From: an uncultured Burkholderiaceae bacterium
GTDB lineage: Bacteria; Pseudomonadota; Gammaproteobacteria; Burkholderiales; Burkholderiaceae_C
Assembly (NCBI GenBank): GCA_938022295.1
Contig: CALIDR010000054.1
Coordinates: forward strand, 1 to 14,794
Reading direction: 5' to 3'
DNA length: 14,794 nucleotides
The position numbers and the translations under genes were made by a program. Shown piece after piece: positions 6,321 to 14,794 of this stretch (within the stretch, counting starts at the first letter, position 1; each line of letters starts with the position of its first letter). The notes beneath the pieces are model-generated. The model did no database searches, was not told the origin of the DNA, and was given only the letters and a program-made list of their open reading frames with translations.

Positions 6321-7218
6321 GGCGCGGCTCAACTACCACCACCTGCACGGCTTCTGGGCGGTTGCCAAGGAAGGGCACCTGACGCGCGCGGCGCAGCGGC
6401 TGCACGTGTCGCCGTCGGCGCTGTCGACGCAGATCCACCAGCTCGAGGACGCGCTCGGCCAGACGCTGTTCGAGCGCCAGGCGCGCACGCTGAAGCTGAC
6501 CGAGGCCGGCCGCGTGGCGCTCGGCTATGCCGAGTCGATCTTCGCCGCCGGCACCGAGCTGGTGTCGGTGCTGCGCGAGGGCCGTCGCGCGCAGCGGCAG
6601 GTGCTGCGCATCGGCGCCGTGGCCACGCTGTCGCGCAACTTCCAGGAGAACTTCCTCGCCCCGCTGCTCGGCCGCGACGACGTCGAGCTCGTGCTGCAGT
6701 CCGGCGGCCTGGCGGACCTGTTGACGCGGCTGCGGGTGCACACCCTCGACCTCGTGCTGACCAACCGCCGCGTGCACGGCAGCGCCGACGAGCCGTGGCG
6801 CTGCCGGCGCATCGCGCACCAGCCGGTGAGCCTGGTCGGCCGGCCGTCCAAGCGCCGGCGCGCGTTCCGCTTCCCCTACGACTTGGCCGACGCGCCGCTG
6901 CTGCTGCCGGGGCGCGACAGCGACATCCGCGCCGGCTTCGACCTGCTGTGCGAGCAGCTCGGCGTGCGCTACACGGCGAAGGCCGAGGTCGACGACATGG
7001 CCTTGCTGCGGCTGCTCGCGCGCGACGCGGGCGGCATCGCGCTGGTGCCCAGCGTCGTCGTGCGCGACGAGCTGAAGAGCGGCGTGCTCGTCGAGCACGC
7101 CGTCGTGCCCGAGCTGTACGAGAACTTCTACGCCGTCACCGTGCCGCGCCACTACGCGCCGCCGCTGCTGCGCGAACTGCTCGCGCGGCCGGAGGAGGAC
7201 GTGCTCGGGGGGCTGTGA
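6319..7218 (+). CDS. LysR-family transcriptional regulator, NhaR-like
   Basis: This 299-residue regulator has a winged HTH at about residues 5-64: LNYHHLHGFWAVAKEGHLTR, then AAQRLHVSPSALSTQIHQLE and FERQARTLKLTEAGR. A LysR effector-binding domain runs from about residue 93 to the end. The opening MARLNYHHLHGFWAVAKEG and the overall sequence resemble NhaR, the LysR activator of Na+/H+ antiporters, more than CbbR, the usual regulator of carbon-fixation genes. The ATG at 6319 is preferred to the one at 6286 because it matches the family start and the upstream codon would precede the likely transcription start. No strong Shine-Dalgarno is seen. Divergent placement 97 bp from dabB suggests it controls dabBA. 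The effector is unknown, although sodium, pH or CO2 status would be natural candidates. It could be named otherwise in other schemes. Confidence 0.88.
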   Translation: MARLNYHHLHGFWAVAKEGHLTRAAQRLHVSPSALSTQIHQLEDALGQTLFERQARTLKLTEAGRVALGYAESIFAAGTELVSVLREGRRAQRQVLRIGAVATLSRNFQENFLAPLLGRDDVELVLQSGGLADLLTRLRVHTLDLVLTNRRVHGSADEPWRCRRIAHQPVSLVGRPSKRRRAFRFPYDLADAPLLLPGRDSDIRAGFDLLCEQLGVRYTAKAEVDDMALLRLLARDAGGIALVPSVVVRDELKSGVLVEHAVVPELYENFYAVTVPRHYAPPLLRELLARPEEDVLGGL

Positions 7219-7267
7219 CGGTCGATCGACGCAGCCGAACGCGGTCGGCCGCGACCCGGCCCCATCG
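7219..7267. terminator. Convergent gap with a short GC hairpin
   Basis: GGTCG-GCCG-CGACC lies near 7244-7257 between the LysR stop and the antitoxin stop. It has no T-run, so it is at best a weak or rho-assisted terminator. Confidence 0.2.
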
Positions 7268-7636
7268 TCAGGCGGCTTCGGGCTCGCGCTGGACGTGCCC
7301 GTCGATGTGCACGTCGGCGTAGGGGCACAGCACGCCCCCCCTGTCGTCGCGTTCGACGAGGCCGAGCTCGGTGAGGATCTGCACGTCTTCGTGGACCCGC
7401 TTGACGTCGCGCCCGACCCGCCGGGCCAGATCCCGCACCGCGATCGGTCCCTGTCCTTGCAGCGCCGTCACGAGAGCCCAGCGACGCTCGGTCAGCCGGC
7501 CGAAGAACGCCCCCGGACTCTCGAAGTTCAGCGTCTCGCCCTGGTAGCGATCGGCCTGGGCTTGCTTGCCCGCTCGCCGCAATGCGGCGCGCCAGTCCGG
7601 TTCCAGGGTGATCGTGAGCCTGCGCCGTGTCGTCAT
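7268..7636 (-). CDS. HTH transcriptional regulator, TumA-like antitoxin (COG4190 type)
   Basis: This 122-residue protein starts MTTRRRLTITLEPDW and contains a MarR-like winged HTH at about residues 48-105: LTERRWALVTALQGQGPIAV, then RDLARRVGRDVKRVHEDVQI and LTELGLVERD. It ends with VLCPYADVHIDGHV, a signature of the COG4190 regulators. These are usually found beside a DUF6516 (TumE-type) partner and regarded as its antitoxin. AGGAG stands 6 nt before the ATG. The ATG overlaps the stop of the upstream toxin-like frame by 4 nt (ATGA), so the two were built as a coupled pair. This half looks complete. With the toxin half damaged, its present role may be only DNA binding. Confidence 0.8.
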   Translation of the reverse strand: MTTRRRLTITLEPDWRAALRRAGKQAQADRYQGETLNFESPGAFFGRLTERRWALVTALQGQGPIAVRDLARRVGRDVKRVHEDVQILTELGLVERDDRGGVLCPYADVHIDGHVQREPEAA

Positions 7637-7884
7637 GCCTTGCTCCTGACCGCCTCGATCGCGGCGATGAAGTCGTCCGCCAGGGCTTCGACCGAGGTGA
7701 AGCGGTACGGCAACTCGCGGCCACGCAGATGGCAGTGGTCGCCCTTGCCTCGTTCGTTGTCGAAACCCACCACGCGGACACCGTTCACGACGTACGCCGC
7801 GCGGCGCTTGCAGCCGTTGGTTCTCCGGCGGCACCGGCCTCCGCCGTCCCGCTTCGGGGCGCACGGGTCGCCCCGTCGATGCAT
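7633..7884 (-). CDS. TumE-like toxin (DUF6516 family), probably degraded at its N-terminus
   Basis: The frame encodes 83 residues from an ATG at 7884. The C-terminal two thirds match the DUF6516/TumE family: AAYVVNGVRVVGFDNERGKG, then DHCHLRGRELPYRF and ADDFIAAIEAVR. Family members are about 100 residues long. They normally begin with a beta-strand region of the form DG-x-(I/L)-x-E-x-x-(I/V)-W-x-VP-x-PVP before HG(Y/F)KYR. Here that region is replaced by Arg/Gly-rich sequence (CAPKRDGGGRCRRR), and the expected HGYKYR is NGCKRR. A PVPPEN-like string appears in another frame over the same bases, hinting at a frameshift. The gene begins only 27 bp before the divergent mutS ATG, leaving little room for a promoter. 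I regard it as a likely inactive remnant; a shorter functional variant cannot be excluded. Confidence 0.6.
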   Translation of the reverse strand: MHRRGDPCAPKRDGGGRCRRRTNGCKRRAAYVVNGVRVVGFDNERGKGDHCHLRGRELPYRFTSVEALADDFIAAIEAVRSKA

Positions 7885-7911
7885 CCGTCGTGACCTAACA
7901 TCGTCGGCTTC

Positions 7912-10518
7912 ATGAGCGAACCGACGCCCACCGCCGAGCCCCCCAGCGGCGACCTCTCGCGCCACACGCCGATGATGGCGCAGTACCTGCGCATCAAGGC
8001 CGAGTTCCCCGACACGCTCGTGTTCTACCGCATGGGCGACTTCTACGAGCTGTTCTACGACGACGCGCGCCGCGCCCACCGGCTGCTCGACGTCACGCTG
8101 ACGACGCGCGGGGCGAGCGCCGGCGAGCCGGTCGTGATGGCGGGCGTGCCGGTGCACGCGGTCGAGAACTACCTCGCCAGGCTGATCCGGCTCGGCGAGT
8201 CGGTGGCGATCGCCGAGCAGGTCGGCGAGGTCGGCGCGGGCAAGGGGCCGGTCGAGCGCAAGGTGGTGCGCGTCGTCACGCCCGGCACCGTCACCGACGG
8301 CGCGCTGATGAGCGAGCGCGTCGACACGCTGCTGCTCGCCGTGGCCCGCCAGCGCGCGACGTTCGGCCTCGCGTGGCTCGGGCTGGCGAGCGGCCAGCTC
8401 GGCATCACCGAGTGCGGCGAGGCCGAGCTCGCGACCTGGCTCGCACGGCTGAACCCGGCCGAGATCCTCGTCGACCGCGACGCGCAGCCGGCCGCGATCG
8501 CGCAGCACCGCGCCGCGCGCACCGCACGCCCGGCGTGGCAGTTCGACGCCGCGCTCGGCGAGCGCAAGCTGCGCGAGCTGCTGAAGGTCGCCACGCTGGC
8601 CGGCTTCAACGCCGCCGACTTGCCCGTCGCCCACGCCGCCGCGGCCGCGCTGCTGGCGTATGCCGAGCACACGCAGGGGCAGGCGCTCGGGCACGTGACG
8701 ACGCTCGCCGTCGAGCGGGCGAACGATCTGCTCGACCTGCCGCCGGCCACCGTGCGCAACCTCGAACTCGTGCAGACGCTGCGCGGCGAGGAGTCGCCGA
8801 CGCTGCTGTCGCTGCTCGACACCTGCCGCACCGGCATGGGCAGCCGGCTGCTGCGCCACTGGATGACGCACCCGCCGCGCGAGCGCGGCGCGGCGGTCGA
8901 GCGCCACGACGCCGTCGAGCGGCTGATCGCCGACGGGTTCGAGGCGCTGCGCGGGGCTCTGCGCCACGCGAGCGACGTCGAGCGCATCACGGCGCGCATC
9001 GCGCTGCGGCAGGTGCGCCCGCGCGAGCTCGCGGGCCTGCGCGCGACGCTCGCCGCGCTGCCGGCGCTGCGCGGCGTGGCGCCGTCGGGCTGCGCGCTGC
9101 TCGACACGCTGCACGCGGCGCTGCACCCGCCGCCCGCGGTGCTGGAGCTGCTGCAGCGCGCGCTCGCCGACGAGCCGGCCGTGCTGCTGCGCGACGGCGG
9201 CGTGATCGCCGCCGGGTTCGACGCCGAGCTCGACGAGCTGCGCGGCATCGCGACCCACTGCGACGCGTTCCTGCTCGACCTCGAGGCGCGCGAGCGCGCG
9301 CGCACCGGCATCGGCAACCTGCGCGTGCAGTTCAACAAGGTGCACGGCTTCTACATCGAGGTCACCGCCGGGCAGAAGGACAAGGTGCCGGCCGACTACC
9401 AGCGCCGGCAGACGATGAAGAACGCCGAACGCTTCGTCACCCCCGAGCTGAGAGCGTTCGAGGACAAGGCGCTGTCGGCGCAGGAGCGCGCGCTCGCGCG
9501 CGAGAAGTGGCTGTGGGATCAGCTGCTCGACGCGCTGCAGCCGTCGCTTCCCGCGCTCGGCCCGGCGGCGCGGGCCCTCGCCGCACTCGACGCGCTGGCC
9601 ACGCTCGCCGAACGCGCGGTGACGCTGAACTGGTGCCGGCCGCAGTTCGTCGCCCACCCGTGCATCGAGATCGAGGCCGGCCGCCACCCGGTCGTCGAGG
9701 CGCGGCTGGCCGAGACGGGCGGCGGCCCGTTCATCGCCAACCACTGCCGGCTCGACGCGAAGACGAAGATGCTCGTCATCACCGGCCCGAACATGGGCGG
9801 CAAGAGCACCTACATGCGGCAGGTCGCGCTGATCGTGCTGCTGGCGGCGATGGGCTCGTACGTTCCGGCCGCCGCCTGCCGGCTCGGCCCGATCGACGCG
9901 ATCCACACCCGCATCGGCGCCGCCGACGACCTGGCCAACGCGCAGTCCACCTTCATGCTCGAGATGACGGAAGCGAGTGCGATCCTGCACGCCGCAACCG
10001 AACACTCGCTCGTCCTGATGGACGAGATCGGCCGCGGCACGAGCACGTTCGACGGGCTGGCGCTCGCCGGCGCGATCGCGAGCCACCTGCACGACCGCTG
10101 CCGCGCGTTCACGCTGTTCGCGACGCACTACTTCGAGCTCACCGCGTTCCCTGCGAAACACCCGCGCGCGATCAACGTGCACGTGAGCGCCGTCGAAGGC
10201 GCCGGGCGCGACATCGTGTTCCTGCACGAGATCGAGGCCGGCCCGGCGAGCCGCAGCTACGGCGTGCAGGTGGCGCAGCTCGCGGGCATGCCGTCGTCGG
10301 TGATCCGCCAGGCGCGCGCCGCGCTCGAGGCGCTCGAGGCGCAGCGGCGCGCGGGCGACGCGCAGGTCGACCTCTTCGCGCCGCCGCCCGCGGCACCCGC
10401 GCCGGCGGCCTCGCCGGTGGAGGACGCGCTGGCCGACCTCGACCCTGATACCCTCACGCCCCGCCAGGCGCTCGACGCGCTGTACCGGCTCAAGGCCCTC
10501 GCCCAGACCCACCCATGA
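7912..10518 (+). CDS. mutS: DNA mismatch repair protein MutS
   Basis: MutS recognises mismatches and small loops and recruits MutL. At 868 residues it has the usual length. The mismatch-binding domain carries the Phe-x-Glu wedge (GDFYELF, Phe44 and Glu46). The connector, core and clamp domains follow. The ATPase has Walker A GPNMGGKS (625-632), the LMDEIGRGTSTFDGLALA Walker B/signature stretch (702-719) and FATHYFELT with His739. QVDLF at 818-822 is a good sliding-clamp binding motif, followed by a Pro/Ala linker and the C-terminal tetramerisation helix region (LTPRQALDALYRLKAL). No Shine-Dalgarno precedes the ATG and only a weak TAACAT (7896-7901) lies upstream, so the transcript may have a very short leader. 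The stop overlaps the next start (ATGA), coupling it to the Anbu gene. Confidence 0.98.
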   Translation: MSEPTPTAEPPSGDLSRHTPMMAQYLRIKAEFPDTLVFYRMGDFYELFYDDARRAHRLLDVTLTTRGASAGEPVVMAGVPVHAVENYLARLIRLGESVAIAEQVGEVGAGKGPVERKVVRVVTPGTVTDGALMSERVDTLLLAVARQRATFGLAWLGLASGQLGITECGEAELATWLARLNPAEILVDRDAQPAAIAQHRAARTARPAWQFDAALGERKLRELLKVATLAGFNAADLPVAHAAAAALLAYAEHTQGQALGHVTTLAVERANDLLDLPPATVRNLELVQTLRGEESPTLLSLLDTCRTGMGSRLLRHWMTHPPRERGAAVERHDAVERLIADGFEALRGALRHASDVERITARIALRQVRPRELAGLRATLAALPALRGVAPSGCALLDTLHAALHPPPAVLELLQRALADEPAVLLRDGGVIAAGFDAELDELRGIATHCDAFLLDLEARERARTGIGNLRVQFNKVHGFYIEVTAGQKDKVPADYQRRQTMKNAERFVTPELRAFEDKALSAQERALAREKWLWDQLLDALQPSLPALGPAARALAALDALATLAERAVTLNWCRPQFVAHPCIEIEAGRHPVVEARLAETGGGPFIANHCRLDAKTKMLVITGPNMGGKSTYMRQVALIVLLAAMGSYVPAAACRLGPIDAIHTRIGAADDLANAQSTFMLEMTEASAILHAATEHSLVLMDEIGRGTSTFDGLALAGAIASHLHDRCRAFTLFATHYFELTAFPAKHPRAINVHVSAVEGAGRDIVFLHEIEAGPASRSYGVQVAQLAGMPSSVIRQARAALEALEAQRRAGDAQVDLFAPPPAAPAPAASPVEDALADLDPDTLTPRQALDALYRLKALAQTHP

Positions 10519-11342
10519 CCTACTGTGTCGGCATCCGGCTCGACGCCGGGCTCGTGTTCCTGTCCGACTCGCGCACCAACGCGGGCATGGACCAGATCAG
10601 CACGTTCCGCAAGATGATGATCTACGAGAAGCCGGGCGACCGCTTCATGGTCATGCTGTCGGCGGGCAACCTGAGCATCAGCCAGAGCGTGCGCGAGATC
10701 CTGCAGGTCGAGAAGGTCGACCGCGGGCCGCAGGAGCCGCCGCTGACGATCTGGAACGCCGAGAGCATGTTCGACGCCACGCGCGTGCTCGGCAGCGCGG
10801 TGCGCCGCGTCTACGAGCAGGACGGGCCGTCGCTGCGCGCCGCAGGCATCGACTTCAACGCCAGCATGATCTTCGGCGGCCAGATCAAGGGCGAGGCGAT
10901 GCGCCTGTTCCTCGTCTACTCGGCGGGCAACTTCATCGAGGCCACGCGCGAGACGACGTACTTCCAGATCGGCGAGAGCAAGTACGGCAAGCCGGTGCTC
11001 GACCGCATGATCACGCCGAAGACCTCGCTCGACCAGGCCGCCAAGTGCGCGCTGGTGTCGATGGACTCGACGCTGAAGTCCAACCTCTCGGTCGGGCTGC
11101 CGCTGGACCTGCTCGTCTACGAGGAAGGCACGTTCCGCACCGACCGCATCGTCTGCATCGACGAGCACAACCCCTATTTCCACATGGTGCGCAGCACCTG
11201 GGGCCAGCGGCTGCGCGAGGTGTTCGACGCGATGGACGACCCGCACTGGGACCGCAGCGACGCCGCGCACCCGCTGGCCGTCGAGTCGAAGCGCTACGAG
11301 CCGATGCGCAAGATCACGCACCCGGGCGAGAAGATCGTCTGA
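10515..11342 (+). CDS. Anbu-type proteasome-like Ntn hydrolase (bacterial proteasome homologue)
   Basis: This 275-residue protein belongs to the Anbu ('ancestral beta-subunit') branch of the proteasome superfamily, cytosolic ring- or helix-forming Ntn hydrolases. Its start, MTYCVGIRLDAGLVFLSDSR, places the nucleophilic threonine directly after Met1, so only Met removal is needed for activation. The catalytic set is visible as Thr2, Asp18 (LSDSRTNAG) and Lys33 (STFRKM), or T1/D17/K32 in mature numbering. The fold core continues with MLSAGNLSISQSV and a SMIFGGQIKG strand. Anbu genes usually sit with alpha-E (DUF403), ATP-grasp and transglutaminase-like genes. None of these is here; instead it overlaps mutS by 4 nt and the next hydrolase by 1 nt. 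Substrates of this family are unsettled. Confidence 0.9.
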   Translation: MTYCVGIRLDAGLVFLSDSRTNAGMDQISTFRKMMIYEKPGDRFMVMLSAGNLSISQSVREILQVEKVDRGPQEPPLTIWNAESMFDATRVLGSAVRRVYEQDGPSLRAAGIDFNASMIFGGQIKGEAMRLFLVYSAGNFIEATRETTYFQIGESKYGKPVLDRMITPKTSLDQAAKCALVSMDSTLKSNLSVGLPLDLLVYEEGTFRTDRIVCIDEHNPYFHMVRSTWGQRLREVFDAMDDPHWDRSDAAHPLAVESKRYEPMRKITHPGEKIV

Positions 11343-12160
11343 TGGTTTCCGGGGCACGCGCCGCCGCCCGCGGCGCGATCGTGTTCTCGCACGCCAACGG
11401 CTTTCCGGCCGGCACCTATCGCGTGCTGTTCGACGCCTGGCGCGCCGCGGGCTACACGGTGCACGCGCTCGAGAAGTTCGGTCACGACCCGGCCTACCCG
11501 GTCACGGGCAACTGGCCGCACCTGCGCCGGCAGCTCGTCGACTTCGTCGAGGCGCAGCGGTGCGCGCCGGCGTTCCTCGTCGGCCACTCGCTCGGCGGGC
11601 TGCTGAGCCTGATGGCTGCGTGCCGGCGGCCGGAGCTGGCGCGCGGCGTCGTGATGCTCGACTCGCCCGTCGTCGCCGGCTGGCGCGCGCACGGGCTGCA
11701 GGCGGCCAAGGCGAGCGGGCTGATCCGGCGCGTCTCGCCCGGGCGCGTGTCGCAGCGCCGCCGCCGTGAGTGGCCCGACCGCGCCGCGGTGCACGCGCAC
11801 TTCGCGGCCAAGCACGCCTTCGCGCGCTGGGACCCGCGCGTGCTCGCCGACTACGTCGCCGCCGGCTTCGTCGAGCGCGACGGCCACGTCGAGCTGGCGT
11901 TCGACCGTGCGATCGAGACGCGCCTGTACAACACGCTGCCGCATACGCTGCCGCGCCTGCTGCGCCGCCACCCGCCACAGTGCCCGGTGGCGTTCGTCGC
12001 CGGCACGCAGTCGGCCGAAGTGCGCCAGGCCGGGCTGGAGGCGTCGCGCGCGCTGGCGCGCGAGAGGCTGGTCTGGATCGAGGGCACGCACCTGTATCCG
12101 ATGGAGCGGCCCGACGAGACGGCGCGCCTCGTGCTCGACCTGATCGCCGGCATGTCCTGA
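11342..12160 (+). CDS. Alpha/beta hydrolase
   Basis: This is a 272-residue single-domain alpha/beta hydrolase with no signal peptide, so probably cytosolic. The oxyanion-side strand reads IVFSHANGFPAG (13-24). The nucleophile elbow is LVGHSLGG with Ser83, and the catalytic His is His250 in IEGTHLYPMERP. The usual acid position after strand 7 is not obvious (VAFVAGTQSAEVR). Asp107, at the end of the preceding strand (VVMLDSP), is a plausible alternative acid. A lid-like basic stretch runs from about 120 to 145 (VSPGRVSQRRRREW). The HANGFP motif occurs in uncharacterised esterase/lipase-like proteins of proteobacteria; substrate unknown. The ATG overlaps the Anbu stop by one base (TGATG), and a GAGAAG just upstream may serve as its ribosome binding site. 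The open frame extends far into the Anbu gene, but that is a shadow. Confidence 0.88.
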   Translation: MVSGARAAARGAIVFSHANGFPAGTYRVLFDAWRAAGYTVHALEKFGHDPAYPVTGNWPHLRRQLVDFVEAQRCAPAFLVGHSLGGLLSLMAACRRPELARGVVMLDSPVVAGWRAHGLQAAKASGLIRRVSPGRVSQRRRREWPDRAAVHAHFAAKHAFARWDPRVLADYVAAGFVERDGHVELAFDRAIETRLYNTLPHTLPRLLRRHPPQCPVAFVAGTQSAEVRQAGLEASRALARERLVWIEGTHLYPMERPDETARLVLDLIAGMS

Positions 12161-12216
12161 ACGCGCCCGGGCCTTCGCCGCCCGCGTCCGGAAGCGGCCG
12201 CCGAGAGGCCGACCCG

Positions 12217-12222
12217 TATAAT
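12217..12222 (+). promoter_or_regulatory. Consensus -10 of a pyrG promoter
   Basis: A perfect TATAAT lies in the 109-bp gap before pyrG. Transcription would begin near 12229 in TTTACCCCCT, giving a leader of about 40 nt. The region about 17 bp upstream (near 12194-12199) does not resemble TTGACA. In several bacteria pyrimidine genes respond to nucleotide pools through start-site C/G tracts, so the C-run at the presumed start is worth noting. Confidence 0.6.
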
Positions 12223-12269
12223 CTGGCTTTACCCCCTCCAGCGTCGTCGCCCCGGCCGCGCTGCACGAC

Positions 12270-13927
<1,658 letters not shown>

Positions 13928-13931
<4 letters not shown>

Positions 13932-14785
13932 AGCTGTGCGGCTTCGACGTCGGGCTGGGGCACCCGTTCTTCCTGATCGCCGGGCCCTGCGTCGTCGAGA
14001 GCGAGCAGCTGCAGCTCGACGTCGCCGGCCGGCTGAAGGAGATCACCGCCGCGCTGGGCATCCCGTTCGTCTTCAAGAGCAGCTACGACAAGGCCAACCG
14101 CTCGAGCGGCGCGTCGTTCCGCGGCCCGGGGATGGAGCGCGGGCTCGAGATCCTGGCCACCGTGCGGCGCGAGATCGGCGTGCCGGTGCTGACCGACGTG
14201 CACACCGAGGCCGACGTGCCGGCGGTGGCGGCGGCGGTCGACGTGCTGCAGACGCCGGCGTTCCTGTGCCGGCAGACCGACTTCATCCGCGCCTGCGCGC
14301 AGAGCGGCAAGCCGGTCAACATCAAGAAGGGCCAGTTCCTCGCGCCGCAAGACATGAAGAACGTGATCGACAAGGCGCGGGCGGCGGCGCGCGAGAAGGG
14401 GCTGCCCGAGGACCGCTTCCTCGCCTGCGAGCGCGGCGTGACTTTCGGCTACCACAACCTCGTCTCCGACATGCGCAGCCTCGCGATCATGCGCGAGACC
14501 GGCGCCCCGGTCGTCTTCGACGCGACGCACAGCGTGCAGCTGCCGGGCGGCCAGGGCACGTCGAGCGGCGGGCAGCGCGAGTTCGTGCCGGTGCTCGCGC
14601 GCGCGGCGGTCGCGGTGGGGATCGCGGGCCTGTTCATGGAGACGCACCCCGACCCGGCGAAGGCGCTGTCCGACGGGCCGAACGCGGTGCCGCTCAAGCA
14701 CATGCGGGCGCTGCTCGAGCAGCTCGCCGCGCTCGACCGCGTGACCAAGGCCGGCGGCTTCCTCGAGGACCGGTTCGAGCCTTGA
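13928..14785 (+). CDS. kdsA: 3-deoxy-8-phosphooctulonate synthase (KDO-8-P synthase), metal-dependent class
   Basis: KdsA condenses arabinose 5-phosphate with phosphoenolpyruvate to KDO-8-phosphate for the lipopolysaccharide inner core. From the GTG the protein is 285 residues, and SD-like GAGAGG (13914-13919) lies 8 nt upstream. Upstream, the frame stays open throughout pyrG, but MKLCGFDVGL is the known family start. IAGPCVVES places Cys21 where E. coli KdsA has Asn26. With His201 (FDATHS), Glu238 (METHP) and Asp249 (LSDGPNA) it forms the metal site equivalent to C11, H185, E222 and D233 of the Aquifex enzyme, so this is the metal-dependent class. Substrate-binding KSSYDKANRSS (50-60) and NIKKGQF (131-137) are present. 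The gene is complete, and only 9 bases follow it in the window. Confidence 0.97.
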
Positions 14786-14794
14786 AGCCGCTGC

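Noticed and set aside
7633..10512. 959-codon minus-strand open frame running antisense through mutS
   Set aside because: It is the mirror image of GC-biased mutS codons. Only its last 60 or so codons (TumE-like) carry family similarity.
14782..14794. Start of another gene at a TTG overlapping the kdsA stop
   Set aside because: Only four codons remain in the window, too little to support a call.

Overview
The window reads as chromosomal DNA of a high-GC betaproteobacterium of the Burkholderiales, probably from the Rubrivivax/Methylibium/Leptothrix side of that order. This is inferred from very GC-rich third positions, a class II (metal-dependent) KdsA translationally coupled to pyrG, a PEP-CTERM protein and an Anbu-type protease. 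No rRNA, tRNA or CRISPR array was seen.

Left part (1-2400) is accessory DNA. It holds the 3' end of an unidentified gene, a minus-strand HigB/HigA toxin-antitoxin pair, and a miniature mobile-element relic made of a truncated RAYT transposase start between paired 17-bp repeats. After these come a secreted PEP-CTERM protein with a plausible sigma-54 promoter and a REP-like palindrome.

Middle part (2404-7218) is an inorganic-carbon uptake locus. dabB (NuoL-like, proton-conducting membrane subunit) and dabA (cytosolic zinc, carbonic-anhydrase-like subunit) are coupled on the minus strand. A LysR regulator of the NhaR-like type is divergent from them across 97 bp. That spacer holds a near-consensus -10 and an 8-bp perfect inverted repeat overlapping the regulator's start. 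A second, apparently decaying toxin-antitoxin pair (TumE/TumA-like) follows at 7268-7884 on the minus strand.

Right part (7912-14785) is core housekeeping on the plus strand. mutS, an Anbu proteasome-like Ntn hydrolase and an alpha/beta hydrolase are chained by 4-nt and 1-nt overlaps. A gap with a perfect TATAAT separates them from pyrG and kdsA, which overlap by 4 nt. Core genes are tightly packed, while accessory items (toxin-antitoxin pairs, RAYT relic, PEP-CTERM gene) sit in the gaps.

I did not find a clearly new multi-gene system. The best candidates for a closer look are the symmetric RAYT-derived mini-element at 1104-1350, the NhaR-like control of dabBA, and an Anbu protease coupled to mutS and a hydrolase, with none of its usual gene partners in the window.
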